A stretch of DNA of 13,091 nucleotides from an uncultured Lachnospiraceae bacterium. GTDB lineage: Bacteria; Bacillota; Clostridia; Lachnospirales; Lachnospiraceae. A program made the translations under genes and the position numbers. The notes beneath the pieces are model-generated. The model did no database searches. It was given only the letters and a program-made list of their open reading frames with translations, and was not told where the DNA came from. Location of the stretch: contig CANRJU010000049.1 of assembly GCA_947631075.1 (NCBI GenBank), positions 1 to 13,091 of the forward strand, in the 5' to 3' direction. Each line of letters starts with the position of its first letter. Within the stretch, counting starts at the first letter, position 1. Below are positions 7,341 through 13,091 of this stretch, in pieces.

Positions 7341-7571
7341 ATGGATTCAAGAGAAAGAGAAAAGAGAGCGTATATCCGTAACGCGATGGTCAGCTTTATC
7401 TGCGTAATCGTGTGCCTGGCGATAGACATCCGCAGCTTTATCCGGGTGGGGAGAGTGTATTTCACCTGGCATCTGGGTGTGTCCTACATTCTGTACGCGC
7501 TGCTGATTTTTATGGGAATCCGGGCGGTGAAAAAGGCGCGGAGCATCGGGAAGGACGAGGGAGAGATGTAA
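7341..7571 (+). CDS. small two-helix membrane protein, function unknown
   Basis: This is a 76-residue protein of no recognised family. It starts with a charged, Arg/Lys/Glu-rich segment (residues 1-13). A hydrophobic helix follows (about 14-34, A-M-V-S-F-I-C-V-I-V-C-L-A-I), then a short polar turn and a second helix (about 43-62, L-G-V-S-Y-I-L-Y-A-L-L-I-F-M-G). A basic tail (V-K-K-A-R-S-I-G-K) comes next. By the positive-inside rule both ends should face the cytoplasm. ATG 7341 was chosen because GAGGGAGG (7325-7332) sits eight bases upstream; an in-frame TTG at 7323 would place the start before that RBS. No separate promoter is evident, so expression may come by read-through of the tRNA terminator. 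It converges on pyrI with a shared hairpin. The RBS and composition support a real gene; the role is unknown. Confidence 0.72.
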   Translation: MDSREREKRAYIRNAMVSFICVIVCLAIDIRSFIRVGRVYFTWHLGVSYILYALLIFMGIRAVKKARSIGKDEGEM

Positions 7572-7596
7572 GAAGGCGCATATCATCTGCGCCTTC
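7572..7596. terminator. hairpin at the convergent ends of the small membrane protein gene and pyrI
   Basis: GAAGGCGCA (7572-7580) and TGCGCCTTC (7588-7596) form a perfect nine-base stem with a seven-base loop. It begins one base after the small gene's stop and covers the pyrI stop (7583-7585) and its last codons. Neither side has a good T-run, so a shared bidirectional terminator or 3'-end stabiliser is inferred from position and stem strength. Confidence 0.5.
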
Positions 7597-8014
7597 GGGA
7601 AAATTTCTGTTCACAGTACAGGCAGCGATAGATCCGGTTATCCTTGTCCGTCAGCTTGAAGCGGTGGGGCAGGTCCTGCTCAATGGATGTGATGCAGCGG
7701 GGATTTTTGCACTTGATCACGTTGGTGACCAAATCCGGCAGCTGCAATACTCTTTTTTCTACAATCTTATTGTCTTTAATGGTGTTGATGGTAATGTGGT
7801 CGTCCAGTACGCCGAGCACGTCTAAGTTGATGTCGATGGGGCCCTCGATCTTGATGATGTCCTTTTTTCCCATTTTATTACTCCGGGCATTTTTGATGAT
7901 GGCGACTGAGCAGTCCAGACGCTCCAGCCCCAGATAGTTGTAAATCTCCATGGCGCCGCCCGCGCGGATGTGGTCGATCACATATCCTTCGTTCAATCCT
8001 CCGATTTCTAACAT
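7583..8014 (-). CDS. pyrI: aspartate carbamoyltransferase regulatory subunit
   Basis: PyrI is the regulatory chain of class B aspartate transcarbamoylase. It binds nucleotide effectors (CTP, ATP, UTP in the enterobacterial enzyme) and links catalytic trimers through a zinc domain. The protein has 143 residues. The N-terminal allosteric domain covers roughly 1-95, with the characteristic G-x-V-I-D-H-I-x-A-G-x-A near residues 10-21. The zinc ligands are C102, C107, C131 and C134; their spacing (5, 24 and 3) equals that of the E. coli chain's four cysteines. The start codon overlaps the end of pyrB (ATGTTAG, seven shared bases) and is preceded by GGAGGTGAT in the pyrB coding end, so translation is likely coupled to pyrB. 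If pyrB really is frameshifted, upstream translation would stop early and PyrI expression could also suffer. The frame itself is intact. Confidence 0.95.
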   Translation of the reverse strand: MLEIGGLNEGYVIDHIRAGGAMEIYNYLGLERLDCSVAIIKNARSNKMGKKDIIKIEGPIDINLDVLGVLDDHITINTIKDNKIVEKRVLQLPDLVTNVIKCKNPRCITSIEQDLPHRFKLTDKDNRIYRCLYCEQKFSRRRR

Positions 8015-8926
8015 GACGGAATCACCTCCAGTAAAGTCATGATAAGGGCCATACGGATATACACGCCGTACTGTGCCTGTTTGAAGTACACGGCGCGCGG
8101 ATCGTCGTCCACCTCCGTGGAAATCTCGTTGACGCGGGGCAGGGGATGAAGGACCAGCATATCCTTCGGGGCCAGCTTCATTTTGCGGCGATCCAGGATA
8201 AAGCTGTCTTTCAGCCGGATGTAGTCCTCCTCATTGAAGAAGCGCTCCCGCTGCACACGGGTCATGTAGAGAAGATCTAACTCCGGCAGCACGTCCTCCA
8301 GCACATTTACCTCTTTGTAATCGATGTGGCCCGCGTCCAGGGTATCTCGTCTCAGATAGTCCGGAATCCTCAATTCTTCCGGAGAAATCAGGACAAATCT
8401 CACTTCCGGGTAACGGACCATGGCGCTGATCAGGGAGTGGACGGTGCGCCCGAATTTCAAATCGCCGCACATGCCGATGGTGAGATGGTCGAGGCGGCCT
8501 TTCAGGTTCTTGATCGTCAGAAGGTCGGTCAGCGTCTGCGTGGGGTGGTTGTGGCCGCCATCCCCGGCGTTGATCACGGGAATGGAGGAGTGGAGGGACG
8601 CCACATAGGGAGCGCCTTCCTTGGGATGCCGCATGGCGCATATGTCCGCGTAACTGGAAATGACGCGGATGGTGTCGGAGACGCTCTCGCCCTTGGCGGC
8701 TGGAATCAGCGGAAGCAAATCCCAGAACCTGTCCGCCCAGATTCAGCATGGCTGACTCGAAGCTGAGCCTCGTCCGGGTGCTGGGCTCGTAAAAACAGGT
8801 AGCCAGCTTTTTCCCGTGGCAGACTTCTGAAAATCGGGCCGGATCCTCTATGATCTGCTCTGCCAGCGAAATCAGGTCGTCCGTCTCCTCGACGGTAAGA
8901 TCCAAAGCATTCATAAGATGTCTCAT
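8008..8926 (-). pseudogene. pyrB: aspartate carbamoyltransferase catalytic subunit, split by a frame break
   Basis: PyrB condenses carbamoyl phosphate and aspartate to N-carbamoyl-aspartate in pyrimidine synthesis. The amino-terminal part reads from ATG 8926 (GGAGG five bases upstream) and has the carbamoyl-phosphate motif E-P-S-T-R-T-R-L-S-F-E. It stays in frame through F-A-S-A-D-S-S. The remainder (A-A-K-G-E-S-V-S-D-T-I-R-V, M-R-H-P-K-E-G-A, N-A-G-D-G-x-x-x-H-P-T-Q-T-L-T-D, H-P-L-P-R-V) continues in another frame to the stop at 8008. The switch point is about 8697-8706. The total of 919 bases is one more than a multiple of three. Restoring the Ser and Lys of the 80s loop at their family spacing would need two or five extra bases; dropping one base gives a loop too short. 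Everything else looks functional, so a recent mutation or a sequence/assembly error are both possible. Programmed shifting is unlikely, as no slippery heptamer is visible. Confidence 0.88.
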
Positions 8927-8971
8927 GTTTCCTCCATTCTGCGGTGCGACCCGCCGGGTGGTATTTTTATA

Positions 8972-9000
8972 ATTTTACCTCATTTTGGAAGCATTGACAA
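8972..9000 (-). promoter_or_regulatory. promoter for pyrBI
   Basis: Read on the - strand: TTGTCA (9000-8995), 17-base spacer, TAAAAT (8977-8972). It leaves a leader of only about 40 bases before the pyrB ATG. That is too short for an E. coli-type pyrBI attenuator with leader peptide, and I see no terminator-like structure in it apart from a small ACCC/GGGT hairpin. Confidence 0.6.
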
Positions 9001-9039
9001 CAGGAAATTTTAAATCCGAAATTAAAAACAGGTTCAAAA

Positions 9040-9061
9040 CCGGATTAAATTCGGAATCCGG
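9040..9061. promoter_or_regulatory. candidate operator palindrome upstream of the aconitase-family gene
   Basis: CCGGATT (9040-9046) and AATCCGG (9055-9061) form a perfect seven-base inverted repeat with an eight-base centre, ending 15 bases before the -35 box of the downstream gene. Related CCGAAATT and CCGGAATT strings flank it (9015-9022, 9059-9066), giving a cluster of similar half-sites. The position between two divergent promoters suits a regulator-binding site; the regulator is unknown. Confidence 0.4.
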
Positions 9062-9076
9062 AATTGAAAATTATCA

Positions 9077-9105
9077 TTGCATTATAGCGGAAAAACAAGT
9101 ATACT
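9077..9105 (+). promoter_or_regulatory. promoter of the aconitase-family gene
   Basis: TTGCAT (9077-9082), 17-base spacer and TATACT (9100-9105) lie about 75 bases before the ATG. The -35 hexamer and spacer length are the same as in the tRNA-Glu promoter of this window. The leader (about 9112-9179) shows no obvious riboswitch or terminator. Confidence 0.7.
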
Positions 9106-9179
9106 GATACGGGGGCAGGGCGTCTGTTTTCCTGCTCCGGCATTATGTGATATTCTGGAAATTATGAAGGAGGCAGCAT

Positions 9180-11468
9180 ATGGTACACTTATATGAAGGC
9201 GGAGCGTACCTGGCGGGCGGAGAACTGATTCCGGACTCGCCGGAGGCTCTGGAGGCGGTCGAGACAAAGACCGGCGTAAAGACGACAAGGGAAGAAGCGG
9301 CAAAGGGCACGATGGCATATGGAATTTTATCTTCCCACAATACATCCGGCAGCATGGAAAATCTGAAAATCAAATTTGACAAGCTGACGTCCCACGACAT
9401 TACCTTCGTGGGCATATTGCAGACGGCGAGGGCGTCCGGGCTGGAGAAATTCCCGGTTCCCTATGTGCTGACGAACTGCCACAACAGCCTGTGCGCGGTG
9501 GGCGGCACGATCAATGAGGACGACCATGTATTCGGACTTTCCTGCGCCAAGAAATACGGCGGCATCTATGTACCGCCTCATCAGGCGGTAATCCACCAGT
9601 TCGCGAGGGAGATGTTGGCGGCCGGGGGCGCGATGATTCTCGGCTCGGACAGCCACACCCGCTATGGCGCGCTGGGAACGATGGCCGTGGGAGAGGGCGG
9701 CCCGGAGATTGTAAAGCAGCTTTTAGAGCAGACCTACGACATTCCGATGCCGGGCGTGGTCGCTATCCACCTGACCGGCAAGCCGGAGAAGGGCGTGGGG
9801 CCGCAGGATATCGCGCTGGCGATTATCGGGGCTGTATTTAAAAATGGATATGTGAATAATAAGGTCATGGAGTTCATCGGCGACGGCATTGACAATTTAA
9901 GCGTCGATTTCCGAATCGGAGTGGACGTTATGACGACGGAGACGACCTGTCTTTCTTCCATCTGGAGGACGGACGACGCCGTGAAGGAATTTTACGAGAT
10001 TCACAAGAGACCGGAAGATTATAAGGAGCTGAATCCGGCGGATGTGGCTTATTACGACGGAGTAGTAGAAGTGGATTTATCACAGGTGAAACCGATGATC
10101 GCGATGCCGTTCCACCCCAGCAACGTCTACACGATTGAGGAGCTGAACCAGAATCTGGAGGATATTCTCCGGGATGTGGAGAAAAAAGCGCTTGTGAGCC
10201 TGGACAACAACAATATCGACTTCAAGCTGACGGACAAGATCCGGGACGGCCGGCTCTATGTGGAGCAGGGCGTTATCGCGGGCTGCGCCGGCGGCGGATT
10301 TGAAAATATCTGCGACGCGGCGGACATCCTCCGCGGAAAGACTATCGGCAGCGATGAGTTTTCGCTGAGCATTTATCCGGCCTCCCAGCCTGTATTTATG
10401 GAGCTTGTGAAAAATGGCCGGATCGCGGATCTGATGGCTACGGGAGCCACGGTGCGCACGGCGTTCTGCGGCCCGTGCTTTGGCGCCGGGGATGTGCCGA
10501 GCAACAAGGGACTTAGCATCCGTCACTCGACGAGGAACTTCCCGAACCGCGAGGGCTCCAAGGTTACCAATGGACAGATTGCCTCCGTGGCGCTGATGGA
10601 CGCCCGCTCGATTGCGGCGACGGCGGCGAACAAGGGATATCTGACGGCAGCTACCGATGTGGACGCGGAATTTACGAAGCCGAAGTATTATTTTGATAAA
10701 TCCATCTATGACAATCGCGTGTTCAACGGCGTGGGCAAGGCGGATCCGAGCGTGGAGATCAAGTTCGGCCCCAACATCGTGGACTGGCCGAAAATGCAGG
10801 CGCTGACCGACCACGCGCTCTTGAAGGTGGTATCCATGATTCACGATCCGGTCACCACGACGGATGAGCTGATTCCGTCGGGAGAGACATCCTCCTACCG
10901 CTCCAACCCGCTTGGGCTGGCGGAGTTTACTCTGTCGCGGAAGGATCCGGCCTATGTGGGCAAGGCGAAGGAGGTCCAGAAGGTGGAGAAGGCGCGTATT
11001 GCCGGCGAGGATATTTACGCGCAGGACGGCGCGCTGAAGGGCATTTATGACGCCATCCGCGAGAAGTTCGGCGATGAAATCGTGCCGGAGCAGACGGAAG
11101 TGGGAAGCGTGATTTTTGCCGTGAAGCCGGGAGACGGTTCGGCGCGGGAGCAGGCGGCGAGCTGCCAGCGTGTGCTGGGCGGCATGGCCAATATAGCCAG
11201 GGAGTACGCGACCAAGAGATACCGCTCCAACCTCATCAACTGGGGCATGCTGCCGTTTGTGTTTGGCGGAGAGCTGCCCTTTGACAAGGACGACTACATT
11301 TTGGTCAAGGACATCAAGGAGGCCATCATTTCCAAAAATGACACGATCAAGGCATATGTAGTCAATAAGGGCATGAAGGAGATGGAGCTGCACCTTGGAA
11401 ATCTCACGGACGATGAGAGAGAGATTATCCTGAAAGGATGCCTGATCAATTATAATAGGAAAAATTAG
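9180..11468 (+). CDS. aconitase-superfamily [4Fe-4S] hydratase (YbhJ-like; aconitate hydratase or related)
   Basis: This is a 762-residue cytosolic enzyme of the aconitase/isopropylmalate isomerase superfamily. Start is ATG 9180, with AAGGAGG (9167-9173) six bases upstream. The N-terminal part keeps I-H-Q (H139) and G-S-D-S-H-T (D157-S-H159-T). The cluster cysteines are C369, C430 and C433 (C-G-P-C-F-G), close to the spacing of classical aconitase. The swivel domain follows, with G-S-A-R-E-Q-A-A (S654, R656) and N-L-I-N-W-G-M-L-P. Thus the catalytic Ser and Arg positions appear retained. Two features are atypical: the usual S-C-T-N-S around the first cysteine is G-C-A-G-G, and the D-H-L motif is not recognisable. 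This matches my recollection of a divergent group simply called 'hydratase', of which E. coli YbhJ is an example. Citrate/isocitrate isomerisation is therefore possible but not certain. No isocitrate dehydrogenase or citrate synthase gene is adjacent. The gene is a single unit divergent from pyrBI. Confidence 0.88.
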   Translation: MVHLYEGGAYLAGGELIPDSPEALEAVETKTGVKTTREEAAKGTMAYGILSSHNTSGSMENLKIKFDKLTSHDITFVGILQTARASGLEKFPVPYVLTNCHNSLCAVGGTINEDDHVFGLSCAKKYGGIYVPPHQAVIHQFAREMLAAGGAMILGSDSHTRYGALGTMAVGEGGPEIVKQLLEQTYDIPMPGVVAIHLTGKPEKGVGPQDIALAIIGAVFKNGYVNNKVMEFIGDGIDNLSVDFRIGVDVMTTETTCLSSIWRTDDAVKEFYEIHKRPEDYKELNPADVAYYDGVVEVDLSQVKPMIAMPFHPSNVYTIEELNQNLEDILRDVEKKALVSLDNNNIDFKLTDKIRDGRLYVEQGVIAGCAGGGFENICDAADILRGKTIGSDEFSLSIYPASQPVFMELVKNGRIADLMATGATVRTAFCGPCFGAGDVPSNKGLSIRHSTRNFPNREGSKVTNGQIASVALMDARSIAATAANKGYLTAATDVDAEFTKPKYYFDKSIYDNRVFNGVGKADPSVEIKFGPNIVDWPKMQALTDHALLKVVSMIHDPVTTTDELIPSGETSSYRSNPLGLAEFTLSRKDPAYVGKAKEVQKVEKARIAGEDIYAQDGALKGIYDAIREKFGDEIVPEQTEVGSVIFAVKPGDGSAREQAASCQRVLGGMANIAREYATKRYRSNLINWGMLPFVFGGELPFDKDDYILVKDIKEAIISKNDTIKAYVVNKGMKEMELHLGNLTDDEREIILKGCLINYNRKN

Positions 11469-11493
11469 TTTCTGACATGGATAACGGGAAAAA

Positions 11494-12246
11494 TTAAAAA
11501 TGTGCAGATTTTGATTTTAAAGCCTTCAGGATGTTGCAGATATCATTTACATCCTGAGGGCTTAATTCATCAAAACGGTCTAACTGGGCTTTTATGGAGT
11601 CGATGGTCTCATTTTTGACATTCTTTGCCTTTACATTCAAAAAATAGGAGGTCAGCGTACTGGTGATGCTACCGATCATTCCAATTCCGACCAACATGAG
11701 GACCATAGCGATGATCCGGCCATAAAAGGTAGAGGGCGAGATATCGCCATATCCAACGGTAGTGGTGGTCACAAATGCCCACCAGACTCCATCGCTGAGG
11801 CTCATTCCTTCCGTCAGGTGAATCAGTATGCCTCCAATAAAAATCATGGCAGTTGTCAGAAAAACAATATATTTGAAACCGTTGGTGTTAAAAAAACGCC
11901 GTGCTTTTCGGAGCGGCCGGCACAAAAATCCCAGTATTCGCGGGAGCCTGGAAAGAGTGGAGAGCTTCGCGAGTCTTGTTATTTTAAATGCCCGGAATAC
12001 AGTATAAAAGGGGAATATCGCAATCAGATCGCAGATATTGGACCGGACGAAGGCTTTTTTGTCGGGAGCTAAGTACAGCCTGATTACATAATCTGCAAAA
12101 AAGGCGGTTAAAAGACAGCGGTCTAGGATAATCTGCCATCCACTCAAGCCTTCATACAAGTCCATTATCGTCAAGCTTACAGCGATGATGGCGAGAATAC
12201 TGATTGTGATGTCGTATATGGTGTGCTGAACTTTGGTTATCTTCAT
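11494..12246 (-). CDS. 6-TM voltage-gated-type potassium channel
   Basis: This is a 250-residue ion channel subunit expected to form a tetrameric potassium-selective pore in the cytoplasmic membrane. Membrane segments are S1 (about 8-29), S2 (38-60), S3 (70-84) and S4 (85-106), with a positive residue every third place (R85, K88, R91, K94, then R100, R103). S5 is about 124-145, then a pore helix, the selectivity filter T-T-V-G-Y-G-D (162-168) and S6 (about 175-200). A short cytoplasmic tail follows with a likely helix (I-D-S-I-K-A-Q-L-D-R-F). The S4 charge pattern points to voltage sensing. I chose ATG 12246, which has AAGGGA nine bases upstream; ATG 12255 would overlap that RBS. It is transcribed alone, converging on the aconitase-family gene 25 bases away. 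Its base composition is noticeably more A/T-rich than its neighbours to the left. Confidence 0.92.
   Translation of the reverse strand: MKITKVQHTIYDITISILAIIAVSLTIMDLYEGLSGWQIILDRCLLTAFFADYVIRLYLAPDKKAFVRSNICDLIAIFPFYTVFRAFKITRLAKLSTLSRLPRILGFLCRPLRKARRFFNTNGFKYIVFLTTAMIFIGGILIHLTEGMSLSDGVWWAFVTTTTVGYGDISPSTFYGRIIAMVLMLVGIGMIGSITSTLTSYFLNVKAKNVKNETIDSIKAQLDRFDELSPQDVNDICNILKALKSKSAHF
11520..11563. terminator. strong hairpin at the convergent end of the hydratase and channel genes
   Basis: Bases 11520-11533 pair with 11550-11563 over 14 positions with one T-G wobble, enclosing a 16-base loop. It lies inside the last codons of the channel gene and about 50 bases after the hydratase stop. The following bases are only modestly T-rich on either strand, so it may act as a shared terminator or 3' stabiliser; the role is inferred from position. 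Confidence 0.45.
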
Positions 12247-12282
12247 TAAGATCATTCCCTTCTGTCCCTTGTTTAGTTACAT

Positions 12283-12311
12283 ATTGTATCACTTTCGGAG
12301 AAATAAGACAA
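12283..12311 (-). promoter_or_regulatory. promoter of the potassium channel gene
   Basis: Read on the - strand: TTGTCT (12311-12306), 17-base spacer, TACAAT (12288-12283), with TGA just before the -10. It lies about 36 bases ahead of the chosen channel start. Confidence 0.65.
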
Positions 12312-12390
12312 TAGCGTTGTGGAAAGAATTAATTTCGCTGTACCGTTTTTCTCATTAAAATGATTGTTTTTATCCTTCTTCGCCGATCCT

Positions 12391-12439
12391 AAAACAAAAA
12401 AATACTGGATGATAAGCCCATGAGACACACTTTTCCAGT
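12391..12439 (-). terminator. intrinsic terminator downstream of the transposase gene
   Basis: Read on the - strand, ACTGGA (12439-12434) pairs with TCCAGT (12409-12404) across a 24-base loop that can form an inner AAG/CTT pairing. An A, seven T (12402-12396), a G and four T follow. The same arm at 12434-12438 can instead pair with CTGGA at 12445-12449, so two exclusive folds exist. Between the channel promoter and this element (12312-12390) I see nothing identifiable. Confidence 0.55.
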
Positions 12440-12512
12440 CCTGCCTGGATCTTTAGCGCACTTCCCCAAGCCTACGATCTCTCCCAGACTATGACCCTCT
12501 ATTTTTATCTTT

Positions 12513-13091
12513 TTATGCGTAAAGCCTTGCCAGGCCTTCTTTTGTCCCTTTTTCTATTTTTCCTTTTGCCAGCGCCAGGCTCACCAGAAATGTCACTGTC
12601 AAAAACATTTCCATTTTTTCAAGCCCCCGGATCGTGTGCTTCTCAAATTTAAAATCCCTGTCTATCCTGCCGTTCATCCTTTCGATCCCGCTCCGCATGG
12701 CATACAGCCGTTTCCATTTCTTTGAATTTCTCGCCACTCTTGTAAATATCCTCTTGTCCGTTTCCAAGGGGATCCGGAAGATACGGCTGTCCCCATATTT
12801 AGGATGAAACCCATAGCGGCTGCTGTTCCGGCTTTTATCATACCCTTTATAAAGCAGTTCGATCTGTTTCCCTTTTTCGTCTACATAATACACTTTTCCA
12901 TCAAAACTATAGACCAGATCCGTATCCCTGAATTGCTTTGTCTCATCTCCCTGCCACATATTCCGTATGTCTATGACTGGTGCGATATCTTCCGTCTCCA
13001 GCCATTCGATCAGGTCTGTGCTGTCATAGCTCCGGTCTGCCAGGAAATACCTGCATTTCTGTATCTTCTTCGGCTTCTTCTTCCTCATTTT
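12513..13091 (-). CDS. DDE transposase, C-terminal part (IS4/IS1182-like; 5' end outside window)
   Basis: This is the C-terminal end of an insertion-sequence transposase with an RNase H-like DDE domain. The frame is open to the window edge, so the start and the first catalytic Asp lie outside; the Met at 13088 is internal. Visible motifs are F-L-A-D-R-S-Y-D-S, which fits the second catalytic Asp, and Y-A-M-R-S-G-I-E-R-M-N-G-R near the end, which fits a Y-x2-R-x3-E signature with the catalytic Glu. A hydrophobic C-terminal helix follows and the stop is at 12513-12515. The right end of the element must lie between 12312 and 12512, but I cannot identify a terminal inverted repeat because the other end is not in view. 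The family assignment within the DDE group is tentative. The A/T-rich composition differs from the core genes. Confidence 0.85.
   Translation of the reverse strand, partial: KMRKKKPKKIQKCRYFLADRSYDSTDLIEWLETEDIAPVIDIRNMWQGDETKQFRDTDLVYSFDGKVYYVDEKGKQIELLYKGYDKSRNSSRYGFHPKYGDSRIFRIPLETDKRIFTRVARNSKKWKRLYAMRSGIERMNGRIDRDFKFEKHTIRGLEKMEMFLTVTFLVSLALAKGKIEKGTKEGLARLYA

Noticed and set aside
8690..8710. Programmed ribosomal frameshift in pyrB
   Set aside because: No slippery heptamer, internal SD at suitable spacing or downstream structure is evident, and a one-base shift would give an active-site loop of the wrong length.
8231..8926. Two separate overlapping proteins on the - strand (8231-8926 and 8008-8718)
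   Set aside because: The first frame is PyrB only up to about 8700 and then becomes Arg/His-rich nonsense. The second is PyrB only after about 8700, with a TTG 'start' lacking an RBS. They are two halves of one broken gene.
8927..8971. pyrBI attenuator of the enterobacterial type, or a PyrR-binding leader
   Set aside because: The leader from the mapped-looking promoter is only about 40 bases, with no leader peptide, no terminator hairpin and no T-run.
9061..9085. Possible Fur box near the hydratase promoter (GAAAATTATCATTGC)
   Set aside because: Only part of one half-site resembles the Fur consensus and the dyad is poor. An iron-sulfur enzyme makes it tempting, but the match is too weak to call.
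10080..11393. 437-codon open frame antisense to the hydratase gene
   Set aside because: It is a shadow frame caused by GC-rich codon bias of the sense gene. Its composition (His, Arg, Leu-rich) is not protein-like and it has no RBS.

Overview
The window looks like chromosomal core sequence from a low-abundance-AT, Gram-positive anaerobe of the Clostridia, most likely a Lachnospiraceae-type gut commensal. The grounds are: a PolC-type replicative polymerase (confined to Firmicutes, Mollicutes and relatives), the dxr-rseP-ispG-polC gene order, a catalytic/regulatory pyrB-pyrI pair, strong AGGAGG-type ribosome binding sites, and GC-rich third codon positions in the housekeeping genes. This placement is inferred from gene content and order; no database was searched.

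Layout. Positions 1-7106 carry one co-directional block on the + strand: the 3' end of dxr, rseP (overlapping dxr by one base), ispG and polC. Dxr and IspG are two steps of the MEP isoprenoid pathway, RseP is an intramembrane site-2 protease, and PolC is the replicative DNA polymerase. Between rseP and ispG lies a 95-base cassette of three consecutive hairpins. It also encodes a possible 31-codon leader ORF whose TGA overlaps the ispG ATG. From 7136 to 7294 there is a self-contained tRNA-Glu(CUC) unit with promoter and terminator, followed by a small two-helix membrane protein gene (7341-7571).

Positions 7583-8926 hold pyrB and pyrI on the - strand, encoding the two subunits of aspartate carbamoyltransferase. 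pyrB is split between two reading frames; the break falls in the '80s loop' that completes the neighbouring subunit's active site. Divergent from pyrB, with both promoters readable in the 253-base gap, is a 762-residue aconitase-superfamily hydratase (9180-11468). It keeps the three cluster cysteines but has lost the usual S-C-T-N motif. Convergent to it is a 6-TM voltage-gated-type potassium channel (11494-12246, - strand). The window ends inside the C-terminal part of a DDE transposase (12513 to the edge, - strand).

Most of the window is ordinary core genome. The parts most worth following up are the hairpin/leader-ORF cassette before ispG, the in-frame palindromic repeats in the PolC linker, the pyrB frame break, and the atypical aconitase-family enzyme. 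I see no defence system, CRISPR array, prophage or biosynthetic cluster.
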